The notes beneath the pieces were generated by a model. The model saw only the letters and a list, made by a program, of their open reading frames with translations. It was not told the DNA's origin and made no database searches. DNA of 64,000 nt, taken from positions 9,838,001-9,902,000 of the forward strand of contig JAWHQI010000019.1 of NCBI GenBank assembly GCA_033032865.1, read 5' to 3'. A program made the translations under genes and the position numbers. The DNA is from Dactylorhiza incarnata (lineage: Eukaryota; Streptophyta; Magnoliopsida; Asparagales; Orchidaceae). Positions 10,559-21,282 of the stretch are shown piece by piece (position 1 is the stretch's first letter; the number at the start of each line of letters is the position of its first letter).

Positions 10559-10847
10559 AATAGAACCAGTGATCGTGCGCAGTGTTCCTGTACAGAATTG
10601 TACCGGGAACACCTGCACGACACCTGTTCTAGCATACAACACCGGTCTAGCCACTGAAAGTGGAACTTAACAGCACATGAAAACTAATAACGAAGTTAAG
10701 CACGAAATCACACCAAAACGGGCCAAACGTGCACCTAGCATAGAATGATCAATATGAACTATAACAGGGCTAAAGTGCGGTGAAATGTCTAAATAAACGG
10801 CCAAGATGAGTCCATAAAAGTGTATATGATCAGGACTCATCAAGAAG

Positions 10848-11410
10848 CTGCTAATAAACTCATAATCAACCTTTTGAAAAAGAAAGTAGAAAATCTCAGG
10901 GGCAATTGGACGAAGCAGTTACCTTAAGTATTATGGGCCCTGAGGACGACTCCAGCCTCAGCTACTGAAGAAACCCCTTTTAAATTGTCTCATGGTTCAG
11001 AAGCTCTCATTCCTGTTGAATTTGAGGTAAAAAGTCTGAGGGTGTTGTTATCTCAACAAAACCAGGATGACTGGATGGAAGAGAACGACGAAGAGCTAAA
11101 GTGTGGACTTGATCTTATCGAAAAATTTAGAGATACATCGACAATTAGGGAGCAAGAGGTGAAGAGAAGGGTGGCAATTGTTTTTGATAAAAATGCCAGA
11201 ATTAAGGAGTTCGTTGTTGGTGATCTAGTCTTAAAAAAGGTAGACGTAGCAGCAAGATCTGGCAAAGTTGGAAAGCTCAATCCAAATTGGGCAGGGCCGT
11301 TCATGGTACAAGAAGTGCTTAAGAATGGTGCTAATCGTCTCCAGACTTGTGAAGGCGAGGGGCTGCCTCACACTTGGAGTGGAGACGACCTGAAGCGTTT
11401 CATCTCTTAA
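10848..11410 (+). pseudogene. Tat1 integrase, C-terminal part (resumes after the insertion)
   Basis: The frame continues the integrase at the residues just after the catalytic Glu (AANKLIINLLKKKVE), then WALRTTP and the C-terminal chromatin-facing region ending GDLVLKKVD...LNPNWAGPF...LKRFIS with a natural stop at 11408-11410. One in-frame TAA lies at about 10926, in the stretch just before WALRTTP. The same C-terminus is seen in Tat2 at 41539-41913. Together with 3523-3769 it forms one broken integrase. Confidence 0.88.
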
Positions 11411-13160
11411 ATACTTGTATCTATTTTTTGTTCTCTTTCTTTCCTTTCTTTTCTTGAACATTATGATGATGTGTTTGTAATCTTTTTGATATATAAGATG
11501 AAAAGAAGGTATCAAAAGTAATTTGTCATCAATGGCTAAGGTCCTACCAAGGGAGGTATCGACGGATCCTACTTCATTCCCCCTCGACTTGAAGCATGAG
11601 TGGTAAAATCTGCCAGGACCACAGGTAGCGGGGAGATTTCGCATCTGTATAGCAGTGCCTCACCAAGCTCGTGCGGAGGAACTATAGGATGACGGGTCCA
11701 AGCTGACATCTGACACACCTTTACATTAAGGAAGGTATTAGGTGAATGTCCAGCTCTGTCATGTATTGAAGGAGGACATCGTTAAAGTCTTGATGATCTT
11801 TCTGGGGAAAGCAATGTCGGTGTAACCTCCGCGGTATGACCAACACCTGCCCTATGGATCATCTTGTTTTGTGACTATCGAATGCTCATTAGTGTGAGGA
11901 TAGCCAAAGAAAAATGGTTGTATGATATCTTTAAGAAATTCCTTGGGGAAAGTAATGTTGGTATAGCCTCCGCAGTATAACCACACCTACCCACTCTTTT
12001 GTAATCATTCTAAACTGTTCGACTGTTTCTGTTCTAATATCTCACTAAAGTTATGCAAGATTGCCCCGAAAGATCCCGCTGCCAGTCTTTCATTAGCCGG
12101 GTAGGGCAGGTTGATCTCTTGATGAGGCCAGGAAAAGAGAAGTTGTATTATTTCTTCAAGAGTGAAGTCGTCTGAATTTTGGGAGACCGCCGGTTTTGGT
12201 CTTTTTCTAGGATTTCAACGATCTAGAATATTTAAGACCGCCGACTGGATCTCCACCAGGACTTGGATGTTACAGATCGCTGGATGGTTTTCCAGAAGAA
12301 TTTTTATGAACAGAGCTCGAGTCATTTGGAATCATTATATATAAACCTCTCCTAATCATTCTTATAATGAACAGTCTGAATAAATTGGGACCGCAAGCTA
12401 AGTGATTACTCATATTTCTCCAGTCTACAGAAATGTTCACATGTTCTCTATAGTTGTTAATTAGCAGTCTGATAAAATCAAGATCGCGCGATGTCTGACT
12501 AATGATGCTCTGAGCTCTAAATGGTCTGATGTAATGAAGACCGCCGGTTATGACCTCTATAGAAAGAATGGCCTGAAATATGTGGAATCTAGATTACCTG
12601 TTATACGAATTTTTATTACTCAAGAAGGCTTTTATTACTCAAGGAAGAAGCGGTCTCAGTGGTGAAAGGCCACATCATATACTCATGCTCAAAATTACTC
12701 AGGAATCAATCTCAGTGGATCATTATCTTTTGCTCTACTGAATTTATTAACATCAGAGATCACAAAAGCAATAAGCAGTCTCATATGATTTTGTGGTAAA
12801 GCTGGAGATCATCAGTTGGGGGAAATTCTCTATTTAATTTTTAATCAAAGATGGACTCGTCTCCCAATAACGCGGTCTGAAAAATGTAAGATCGCCCTTA
12901 TTATGAATTTATTATTTCATGATCAGCAAAAACCTAGGGCATTGAGATTGAATGCCGATTCTACCGCGTTATAATGAAATCGCAAACAATATGGTCAATA
13001 TACAAAAGAAAAAGCACCAAAAAAATAATCATTCACAGAAAAGAAAGGTATGACAAATTTCTATTTATGTCTATTCCAATGTTCAAATACATTAGACCGC
13101 CCAGTCACAAAACTCATGGTCTCAAAAGAGAAAAATTACAAGATTGTCTGTTCATTATTT
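11411..13160 (+). other. Tat1 3' untranslated region
   Basis: No plausible ORF. Two copies of a phrase GGGGAAAG(C/T)AATGT(C/T)GGT followed by CCTCCGC lie 141 bp apart (11803 and 11944), perhaps a decayed start of a tandem array like that of Tat2. From about 12160 the sequence becomes rich in GACCGC, GCGGTC and GATCGC. Tat elements are known for long, variable 3' UTRs. Confidence 0.6.
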
Positions 13161-13207
13161 GATCCTTTTGGAGACCGCTCATCCGAGGAGGAGGAATCGG
13201 TCTCTTC

Positions 13208-14755
13208 TTACGATTCTTCTAAGCTCCCTCCTGGAATTCTAGAACCAGAGCTCGAGCCCGCTCTAGAGCTCATATCCTGGCCCGATACATATTGGCTCCC
13301 ACTCCCTCTATCTTCATCAATAATCTCGACATCACCTTCTTCCTCATCGAAGGTCTGATCTGCGGTCACTGATTTTTCATCAATTTTCTTCACCGCTTCA
13401 GGGAAGAGATCGGCAAATTTTATATCTTTGAATTCTTCAGTAAAACCGCCGCGATCTCGGATCTCAGAAATCAACTAGTCAGCGGTCCCTTTTATATGTT
13501 GCATTAGAGCCTTCTGGAACTCAAGATTTTCTGGATCATAGGCTGCTTCCCTTGCTTGCTGCAGAAAAAAAACAATTAGACCGCGTGATCACAATGAAGA
13601 GTTTGATACATCAAGAAAAATTATCTTACCCTACTTTCCTCATGTAGGATTTCGATCACTTTTAAAGCACCTCGGAGAGATCGCCCCATGTGATGAATTA
13701 TAACTGTGCTCGTAATGTCCTCTTGAGCGCAAATGTCAAGAAGAATGACAGTCTCAAAATTGTATGCTTCAGTTGTATTACTTTTTCCATACAGAACTGA
13801 AGTGATCGCAGAAGCGTGGCAGGTCAGATTTCCACTCCAAAGGGGGAGATCGGTGGAGGCCCTCACGGTGTTTCACCCCATTATAGTAGGGGTTTACCTT
13901 TATATCTTTTTGTTTTTTCATGAAGCCATGCATATGAGATGGCTCGCTGGCGGTCTCAGGTGTGCTGCTGAGCCCAACAGTCTAGCGCTTCAATATTTTC
14001 TCTCTTTGAGTGAGCACCTCTTCCGTCGGTGACACGGGGTCTCTCGCTGGGATCGTGAAGGTCGCTGAAAAAAGGAAAAGTTAGTAAAATAAAAATTATG
14101 AAAAGATTGTGGAAAACCGCTGGAGGAATTCTCACTTTCTTTTGTAGAAATTTCAGCGTTCTCGGGCCAGATCGCTAGGTATTGAATAAGGTCCAGCCGC
14201 TTGCCCGCCAGGAAAGCTAGGATTTTCAACTCCTCCTGCGAGATCGTGTTATCTTTCATGAATATGCTCTCAGGTCATGGAGAAGGTCGGCTCTGGAGAC
14301 CGCCGAGATCGCCCTCAAAAACAAGGAATCTCTCTGTCCAGAAAGGAACCTTGTTGGGGAGATTCAAACTTTAATTCCTTCAGCAGAAAAATATATCAAT
14401 CATTTGAATTCTTCTTTCTTCTGACCTTCTTTCAAGACTTTTGTAGTGAAGGTCGCGCGGAAGAGCGCCATGGTTTATCATATTTTTTCCGATCTCAAAT
14501 AGTTGATGAAGACAGTAATAAGACCGATTGAGTTCAGAGGCAGCTGGGCGAACACCAATCCATAATATTCCATCACCTCAAGAATTTCCCAAGGGAGAGG
14601 GATCTTCAACCCATTGTCAAAGTGATTGATAGGGATAATGAACTTGTTCTCTGCTCCAAAGTTCAATCCTTCATCCTCTCTCGGCGGTCTCACCACGATT
14701 TGGCTCTGAATCACGTGCTTCTCCAAAAAATTCATATATTCATCTTTAGAAATAT
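13208..14755 (-). pseudogene. Tat1 antisense gene 2 (gypsy-type transposase-like domain), broken
   Basis: Minus-strand pieces at 14755-14478, 14259-13990, 13866-13630 and 13558-13208 are collinear with the antisense gene 2 of Tat2. The first contains GLKIPLPWEILEVMEYYGL and QLPLNS, matching GLRLPL...VLKHYG...QLTPN in Tat2 and resembling the PF04195 family (putative gypsy-type transposase). A clear intron, 13559-13629, has donor GTAAG and acceptor TTTTTTTCTGCAG. The last piece is acidic and Ser-rich. Several frameshifts separate the pieces. Its function is unknown; antisense extra ORFs are an established trait of the Tat lineage. Confidence 0.6.
13559..13629 (-). other. Predicted intron in Tat1 antisense gene 2
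   Basis: Minus strand donor GTAAGATAA at 13629 and acceptor CTGCAG ending at 13559, preceded by a T-run. The reading frame stays sensible on both sides (ILHEESRV into QAREAAYDPENLEF). Tat2 has an intron at the equivalent place (43851-43921), also 71 nt. Confidence 0.7.
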
Positions 14756-14869
14756 GGTATGGCTTGTGATTGGATCTTAATCACGATCTTTTGCGGCGGA
14801 AGTTCTTCTTCTTCGACCTCAACAATATTGTCATCTGCGGTCAGGAGAATTTGAAGATTAACTCAACTA

Positions 14870-16420
14870 TCAGAAGTTCAAAAATAAAAGAGATCGCACA
14901 GAAAGAGTACTTGGAAAGTAATTAAGACCGCAGTCACGCAAAATATTTTCAATATCCACTATGACCACGGGTTCTGCGGTCAATAAGAGGCAGTCTGATC
15001 CTCTTAAGCACTCAAGGTCCATTCTTTCCAATTCTCTCTTTTGCGACCTCTCTCCTTTTCTTCTCCTTTTTAATTCCTCGTTGCTAACAAGGATGTTGTC
15101 AGTTTCAATGACGACGATCTCATGTTTTCTTTTTGGAGATTCAGGTCGAACCGCAGGCAAAGGAAGAAATTCTAGCGGTCTGGTAACCATCTTTGCCTTA
15201 CCAGTTCGCAGGGCAGAGACCAATGTTGTGCAGTCCACTGCTGCCTGATCTAGTTTCTCTTCTTGGGCAGCAGAGAGTTTTGGCAGGCCGCTAGAGAGCG
15301 CAGCTTTTTCCTTGGCAATCTGCCGTCTCTTCTCCACTCCTTTTAGCTCAGAAATCTTCTTCTTTTTCTTCTTCTTTTCTGCGGCCAGTAGGATCGCCTT
15401 TTTCTTCTTTTCTTCCTCCTCTGCAGTGAGCAGAGTTGCACTTCTTTCTTCCTCCTCTTTCTGCTCTAAAGAGATCATAGTCGCTTTCTCCTCCTTTTCC
15501 TTCCTCTCCTTCTCTTCCTTCTCTTTTTCTTCCCTTTCCCTCTTCTCCTTCTCCTCTCCTTCTTTCTCTTCTTTTTCTCTGTTCTCCTTTTCTTCTTTCT
15601 CTTTCTTCTCCATCTCTTCTTTCAGCTTAATCGTTGCTGCGACGATCTCCTTTTCCCTATCAGTGAACTCTTTTTCAGCGGCAGACGCCTTGAGATTTTC
15701 AGCGTCAAAAGGATAAAGCACCTGCAAGGTCGAAAAAGAAAAATCATTAGAAGAAGCTTCATCAAGATAAGAAATCAGTTCAGAATCCGCTTCTCGTGAA
15801 AAAGCTGAGATCACAGAAGGAAAAAAGAGATCGACCACACCACATACCTTTGTAGAAGCATCCATTGATTTCTTAAGATCGCGGCTTTCAGGGAGTGTGA
15901 CCGCCTTTGGAGCGATCACAACCTTAGTTCCTTCATCCTTTTTCCTCTTAGCACTTTGAGTAGAAGGATTTGGATTCTTTCTCTTTCTCGTCTCTGCAGT
16001 GCCGTGGGAATCAGCGATCCTTTGCCTAATCTTCTCGGCTTCAAATTTCTTCTCCTGCATTCCATCCAGGATGGTTTCAGTTGATATGATCTCGCCCTGC
16101 TGACCAGCGGTCTGACTGAGCACTTCTAGAGTTTTCTGATAGTTAAAAGAAATGGTAAAATCAGGAAAATTCAATACAGGCCCTGAAGAGCTATTTGATA
16201 AGACAGCAACAGGATGGCTTGGCGAGACCGTATTTTCTAGAAGGTCAGATTGTTTCCTCGGAGAAGTTCGTGCGGCCTCCTTTGACGTGCTCGCCTTAGT
16301 CAAAGTTTTGTCGTCCTTCACCACCTTCTTCAAGCTGGCGGTCTTCTATTTCTCAAGAGAATCTTCTCCTGGAAGTTTGTTACTTAGAAGGGACAACGCA
16401 GTCACCATTGCAGAGGTCAT
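14870..16420 (-). pseudogene. Tat1 antisense gene 1, Lys/Glu-rich
   Basis: From ATG at 16420-16418 the minus strand is open to about 14870 except for TAG at 16348-16346. The product is basic at first, then has a run of about 100 residues of almost only K, E and R (15620-15420) that should form a long charged helix, then KRKKD and RRRK nuclear-localisation-like clusters. A likely intron, 15722-15847, is a multiple of three and open, so it could be retained. The 5' end lies 85 bp from a TATA box at 16512-16505. No known enzyme motif is visible. It is antisense to the Tat1 transcript. Confidence 0.6.
15722..15847 (-). other. Predicted intron in Tat1 antisense gene 1
   Basis: Donor AAAG|GTATGTG and acceptor CGACCTTGCAG|G on the minus strand; 126 nt, in frame and without stops. 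Confidence 0.5.
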
Positions 16421-16504
16421 TTTTGTTTGAATTTAGGTGATCGCTAGAAGATCAAGCTCGCCTGTTTTTTCATAAAATTGTGATTTCTAAAGCCTCGAAA
16501 GCCG

Positions 16505-16512
16505 TATTTATA
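16505..16512 (-). promoter_or_regulatory. TATA box for Tat1 antisense gene 1
   Basis: Minus strand reads GGCCTATAAATACGG. It is upstream of ATG 16420 at a distance that leaves a leader of roughly 55 nt. It faces away from the plus-strand TATA box at 16936. Confidence 0.65.
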
Positions 16513-16516
16513 GGCC

Positions 16517-17218
16517 CTGGGAACATTAATGACGGTCACGGTCTCGGCGGTCAAAGTTTGCATTTTCAAAGTTCCAGTGCAACTTACAAATGTGCGGGCA
16601 TTATGTTTGCCCAGAAATCTGCGACCTCTCCTCTCAACCAGGGTGGGTCTCTCCAGTGGTCTCATATTTGTGAGACCGTCCAGATCGCCTCTCTTCTTAG
16701 TCAGGGTGATCCTTTCCATCTATCTCAATTTTGTGAGACAGCCCGAACTGCTTCTCTCCAATCCAGGGATGCCTTCCAAGTGATCAGCGGTCAAGCTCCA
16801 ATAAGATCGTCAGACCGCACAGTCTGGTCTTTCTTCTCTTTTTTATTTTTAGCACCTCTTTTCTCTGCCCCGGCTCTCCTGTATCCCCGGGCAGCCCATA
16901 ATTTTTGATCTGCCCGTTTGGGTAGCCTCCGCGTCTATAAATAGAGGGATAGGGGTACCTGGAAAAGGACTTTTGCTTCGAGCCTCCAGCTTATAACCTG
17001 TGTAAGCGGTCTCGAATTCTGTCGCTTTTCTACCTCAGATCCTGCCCTGCCTCTAGTTTCCTCTGTACCCCATTTTTTGAGGTTAATCCAAGTAGTTTTT
17101 CTCTTCTCATTTTCCTCTTCAGCATCTCTCATCTTAAGTAACCTACACTCCGCAGTTTCCCCTCATCCTTCCCTTAGTGTGAGTTTTGGAGGTACAGGTA
17201 CATTTTTTGGTACCAACA
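16517..17218 (+). repeat. Tat1 3' LTR, right-hand part
   Basis: The right end TACCAACA at 17218 is followed by sequence of a different family (LTR J). A plus-strand TATA box and a polypyrimidine-rich leader precede it. I could not identify the polypurine tract or the TG start, so the left boundary given is only where promoter-like sequence begins. Tat2 also ends in ACCAACA (48477). Confidence 0.5.
16936..16943 (+). promoter_or_regulatory. TATA box of the Tat1 LTR (plus strand)
   Basis: GTCTATAAATAGAGGG on the plus strand, about 275 bp before the LTR end at 17218. It is the likely core promoter for the element's own sense transcript. Confidence 0.65.
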
Positions 17219-17369
17219 TAGACAATATAATTCCTCATTGTGTATGCCAAAGTGCTAACTCATGTGTAATCTCTCTATTGGGTTGTATTTTATATTCAAG
17301 TACATGGAAAAGATCAAGGAAGTTCAAGCCAAGATTTGTTTGAAAGATCAGAAATTTTCCTAAGTAAAT

Positions 17370-17815
17370 TTGTCGAATATACTTGTGTATATTCATGTCA
17401 TTCGTCGAATATTCACTTGTGGATTCGTCGAATATACTCATGGAAAAGACTATTTTTTAAGGTAAGGGAATTCTAAATATTCGGCCATGTCAAATTCATC
17501 AAATATACATGTCTTTATTCATGTCATTCGTCGAATATGAACTCATGTATTCGAGTAATTCCATGATACTGCTTTGTTGTACATTCAGGAATTTGACTAA
17601 GTCTTTTCGTTGAATAAAGTTAGACATATTCATGTCATTTGAAGAATATAACCTACTATACTTTAGGAATGAGTATGTGATATAAGCCGAACTGAAAAGA
17701 ATTCTCAAGCATAAGTAAATTCGACGAATATCAGCCTTTGCGTTGTTTATCGATTGGCTTTGTCGGTTATCTCTTCATTCGTCGTATATCATAGCTTTCG
17801 TCAAATTTACTTGAC
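17370..17815 (+). repeat. TTCGTCGAATAT motif cluster in LTR J
   Basis: At least seven exact or near copies of TTCGTCGAATAT or its complement lie between 17370 and 17815 (for example 17401, 17424, 17527, 17714). The core TTCGTCGAA is palindromic apart from its centre. The cluster ends about 130 bp upstream of the TATA box. The same TTCGTCGA core occurs in LTRs D, E and F. Confidence 0.75.
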
Positions 17816-17944
17816 TAATTGCCTTGGAGAAATTTTTCTTCCAGTAATTCAAATTTCGGGAATCCTGAAATTAGGGCACATGTATTGCGCAATTTCTGGA
17901 GACCATTAATGGCAATTATTCCAAGCCGTTAGGGATTGATCTCC

Positions 17945-17953
17945 TATATATAT
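17945..17953 (+). promoter_or_regulatory. TATA box of LTR J
   Basis: CTATATATATTGAAGG on the plus strand; downstream sequence is AT- and pyrimidine-rich, as in plant leaders. Confidence 0.5.
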
Positions 17954-18683
17954 TGAAGGATTAATTTCGATTAAACCTAGTCGTCTATTTGCTAATTTGA
18001 TTTCTCTAAAACAAGTTTTCGGCGATCTGCAATTGGAAAGTTATGATCCAGAAGAACAGTTGTTCTCATTTTTGAAAAGCTTCAACAAATCTCTGTGATT
18101 GCTGTTCTTCCAGACATCTCCAGATTGTTGGACGATTTGATTTCGATCTTCAAAACTATTCAAGAACCATTCTTTCAAGATCGAAGATCAAGGTTTCAGA
18201 TCCAAGTTTTCGAGTTCTTCATCTTCTCTATTCTCGACCAAAGATTTATGTTGTTGCTGTAGAAGAAGGGATCTCTGAAGATTAGATTTGAAGTTGAAGA
18301 AGATTCATCTGTGAATATAAGTGAAGATTTATCTTTAAATCTTTATTATGTTATTGTATACAAATCTTTATTATTTGTTGGAAGATTCAACTTCCGAGTG
18401 TAGATCCACTTTTATTTGGATCGAGTTGTAGGAGACTTTGTCCCGAGTTGTAGGAGATCTTTCTCTGAGTTTTAGGAGATTTGACTCAGAGTTGTAAGAT
18501 TAGTAATAATCTGAGAAGTAGCCTAGTCTAGCCCTGTGAGCTAGATAGGTGAGGTGAGAAAGTGGAGTACCCACATCGGGGAACCACTATAAAAATCCTT
18601 GTGTTTGTGTGTGCTTTGTTTTCTGTGCGCTTTTCTTTCTAGATTATAATTCCTCTCAAAAAGCCATAGAACTCACCTATTGA

Positions 18684-18939
18684 TGTTTTAAAATTTTGGA
18701 TTCTTCAAAAGCCTTCTATTGATGATATTTGAATTAGGCGGGCATTTTCGAGGAGTTTCGCTAGTATGCCTACTTCGAGAAACTAACCGTTATCCTATTT
18801 CGAGGAATAGAATCAACCGTCTTTTCTTCTTTCGAAATATCGACGATTACGCCCCGACTACGACGTTGAATTCTCTAAATGCGTAAATAGAAAAGGAGAG
18901 TTTTGCAAGATTTTGTAATGATTATCCAAACTAATCTTT
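18684..18939. other. Unassigned stretch between LTR J and Athila-like element C
   Basis: About 255 bp with no ORF and no recognisable element end. TTTCGAGGAG and TTCTTTCGAAATATCGACG phrases give it the look of LTR or leader sequence. CTATTGATG occurs twice (18680, 18717). Confidence 0.4.
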
Positions 18940-20092
18940 CGATGAAGGCAAGTATACCTTATCGCGTATAGTATAGGATATTTTGTCGAAAATATCAAGG
19001 TCGTATTTTTCCGGATCCTGTTAATTACTTTTACTTTTTAAGTACGTAATATTATTTTATCAATTAAACGAGTGATTAGTTTTGGAAAATTGAAAGAACT
19101 ATGACGATAATAATTACGCGATTACGTGCAGTTAGCAAAAATAAATGAAAAACAATAAAGAAAAGAAGAGAAAAAAAAGGAAAAGAATGCACTAAATTAA
19201 AAACGCACGCACTCTACGGAAATTTAAATGACTGAAATAAAGAAAGCGGAAAAGCAATATCATACACGCACACACTTTACGAGAATTTAAATGACTGAAA
19301 TGAAATAAAGCAGAAAATTTATCTCATACACACACGCACTCTACGGGAATTTAAATGACTGAATTGAAATAAAGTAGAAAATTTTAAACTCTCACACACA
19401 CACTTTCATAAATGAAAAACTAGAATAAAAACAAAAATAATAAAATTTACACTCATACACACAAAAATAAGTAAAACTAAGTTAAAATAAAAATAAAGCA
19501 CTAACTCATACACTCACATACACAACATAAAGAAAAGAAAAATAAGAAGAACAAAAAGAACAAGAACTTTCTTATATATAAATATATATTTTACAACTTT
19601 GTAAAGAAAGTCTAAACTTGGGAAAGCTCAAACAAGAGCAAGGAAATACATAAAGAAGAACTCACATACACTCACAAGAACACTAAAAAAGGACTCACAA
19701 GAACACTCAAAAAACTCACAAGAAAAACACTTAGGGTTCAAAAATTTTGAAACTCTAAAAATAAGAAAAGCCCCCATATTTATAGACAAAAAAGGGCTGT
19801 AAATAACAAAAAAAGTGGGGAGCTGGCAAGGCAGCAGCTGGCTGCTTGACTTGTGAGAGGCGTGCAAGACTTGAGGACTTGAGGGGTGCGGATAGAAGGC
19901 TGGCAGATTGGAGGGCAGCTGGCGGGTTGGGGTGCGCATAGCTAGATTTAATCCAGCAAAAATGAAGCTGGCCTGGACTCGATCCCGTCCCCTCTTCTTG
20001 TCAAAATTAACAAGAGCCTTCTCCACTTGGCCAAGTGGGCATATCTGTAGATACAAGAACTTAAATATTTATTATATATATTATGATATATA

Positions 20093-20101
20093 TATTATAT
20101 A
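20093..20101 (-). promoter_or_regulatory. Candidate TATA box of Athila LTR C
   Basis: Minus strand CTATATAATATA, within an AT-rich tract, about 15 bp downstream of the first hairpin. The box at 19777-19784 (CTATAAATATGG) is an equally good sequence match, so the true site is open. Confidence 0.4.
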
Positions 20102-20115
20102 GACGCTAAGGGAAA

Positions 20116-20284
20116 ATCGACATCCCATCCCGTCAATCGACGGGAAGGGATGTCGATCGGGGCTTAGGCTAGTGAGAAGCTGATCGACGGGATGGCCTAC
20201 ATATCGACGGGACGGGAAGGAAAGATCGACAAGATCGACAAGATCGACATCCCGTCTCGTCGATCGACAGGAAGGGATGTCGAT
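20116..20284 (-). repeat. Two 42-nt hairpins with related half-sites in LTR C
   Basis: Hairpins at 20116-20157 and 20243-20284 (127 bp apart) have outer arms ATCGACATCCC / GGGATGTCGAT and inner arms around CCCGTC / GACGGG. Extra ATCGACGGGA half-sites lie between them and a decayed third unit is near 20304-20370. They are unlike the hairpins of other families in sequence but alike in design. Confidence 0.85.
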
Positions 20285-20742
20285 CGAAGGCTTAAGGAGA
20301 ATATCGACTGGGCGGGATGTCTAAGAAAAAATCAACTTCTCGTCCAGTCGATCGACGGTACAGGGTGTCTTAAGGTAAATTTTAAAATAAGAAAAAAAAC
20401 AAGTTAAAATATCGAAGGAAAGGACTGAGTTATTATATATTTTAACTTATTTATAGTTTATAACTACATATATAGATAACTTATATTTTTAATTTATTTA
20501 AGGTTTATATATATAGATATAGTTTTTATTTAATTTACTTTACACATATAAATTTACATACTTACTTAAATAGTTTCATATATAAATATATACATTAATA
20601 GTTCATTTTTACATATAAATATATATAAATAAAAATTAGTAACAACAAATCATTTATTTAATAATTTACATGAAATATGTATAATATTACTTAAAACAAT
20701 GCTAAAAACTATACTAAAATACATATAATTTACTATTCATCA

Positions 20743-20760
20743 AATACCCCCATACTTAAG
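20743..20760 (-). other. Polypurine tract of Athila-like element C
   Basis: Minus strand CTTAAGTATGGGGGTATT directly against the LTR end. A second copy of TAAGTATGGGGGTAT lies at 22246-22260. Confidence 0.85.
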
Positions 20761-21228
20761 CTTTTGCTATTCCAGAGCAAAAGTAAGAGATACCCATAAG
20801 ACATTAATAGAGTTTCTAATTTTCCAAAATTTTATTTAATCGAAAGTAAGCTCGAAATAAATTTAGGAGATTTACAGAGGTAAGTCCTAGATCGTGATAA
20901 TGATTTAAAAAAAGCTAAAAAGTTTTAGCCAATAAGACTTCTAAAGTTAGCTAAGTAGCGACCTAAATAATTGTAATCATTAGCACCATGATTAGAATAG
21001 AATTAAAAGAACTTTAACTTTGTAAAGAAATTTTTTAAGGATAATAAAAACATACTAATTATGCTCTCTCACATTTTTTTAATTTATATCTAGTTTTCAA
21101 TTTTATTTGCTAAGGGGTAGGGGAAGCTTGGTAAGAGAAGAGATTTTTGATTTGGGGGTGTTGAATTTTATCCTCTCACCCCACTCAATTTTTTTCTTTT
21201 GGATAGAGTAAGGAATGAAATCTTGTTC

Positions 21229-21230
<2 letters not shown>

Positions 21231-21280
<50 letters not shown>
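21231..21280. repeat. TA dinucleotide microsatellite
   Basis: About 25 uninterrupted AT/TA units. Confidence 0.95.

Positions 21281-21282
<2 letters not shown>

Larger units (their letters stand above)
3770..10842 (-). mobile_element. Non-autonomous Athila-like element with gag-protease only (nested in Tat1)
   Basis: Two similar LTRs flank a 4.2-kb body. A 5-bp target duplication AGAAG is exact (3765-3769 and 10843-10847). On the minus strand the order is LTR, tRNA-Asp primer site, gag-protease frame, about 1.9 kb without genes, PPT, LTR. No RT, RH or integrase is present, so it needs enzymes from an autonomous relative. The layout matches the TR-GAG type of plant non-autonomous element (established concept; assignment inferred). 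By eye the LTRs differ by scattered substitutions only, so insertion is more recent than Tat1. Confidence 0.9.
9428..10842 (-). repeat. 5' LTR of the gag-protease element
   Basis: Matches 3770-5180 along its whole length, with TGATG/CATCA ends. It holds the U3 palindromes (10334-10558), the TATA box (10293-10301) and then, towards the primer site, R and U5. The flanking AGAAG completes the target duplication. Confidence 0.95.
17219..18683 (+). repeat. LTR J, SIRE-like copia LTR fragment
   Basis: Plus-strand sequence from 17225 aligns with the minus strand of LTR I at about 50440-50340 (CCTCATT, ACTCATGTGT, CTATTGGG, TTCAAG) and again at its 3' part (GGAGTACCCACATCGGGGAACCACTATAAA near 18565; CACCTATT at 18683). 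The first 170 bp expected from LTR I are missing, as they would be if Tat1 were inserted there. A TATA box is at 17945-17953. Confidence 0.7.
18940..20742 (-). repeat. 3' LTR of Athila-like element C
   Basis: Right end ATTCATCA at 20742 abuts the PPT. The left end is read as (C)GATGAAGGCAAG at 18940, a likely mutation of TGATGAAGG. The start shares GGCAAGTATACC with LTR 1. A TATTTATA box on the minus strand is at 19777-19784, and a second AT-rich candidate at 20093-20101 lies beside the hairpins. The long run of A-rich, ACTCACACAC-type sequence at 19140-19560 is low complexity. Confidence 0.75.

Noticed and set aside
15312..15716. Plus-strand ORF of 134 codons, rich in Ser and Phe
   Set aside because: It is the mirror of the Lys/Glu-rich run of antisense gene 1 (GAA/GAG codons read as TTC/CTC).
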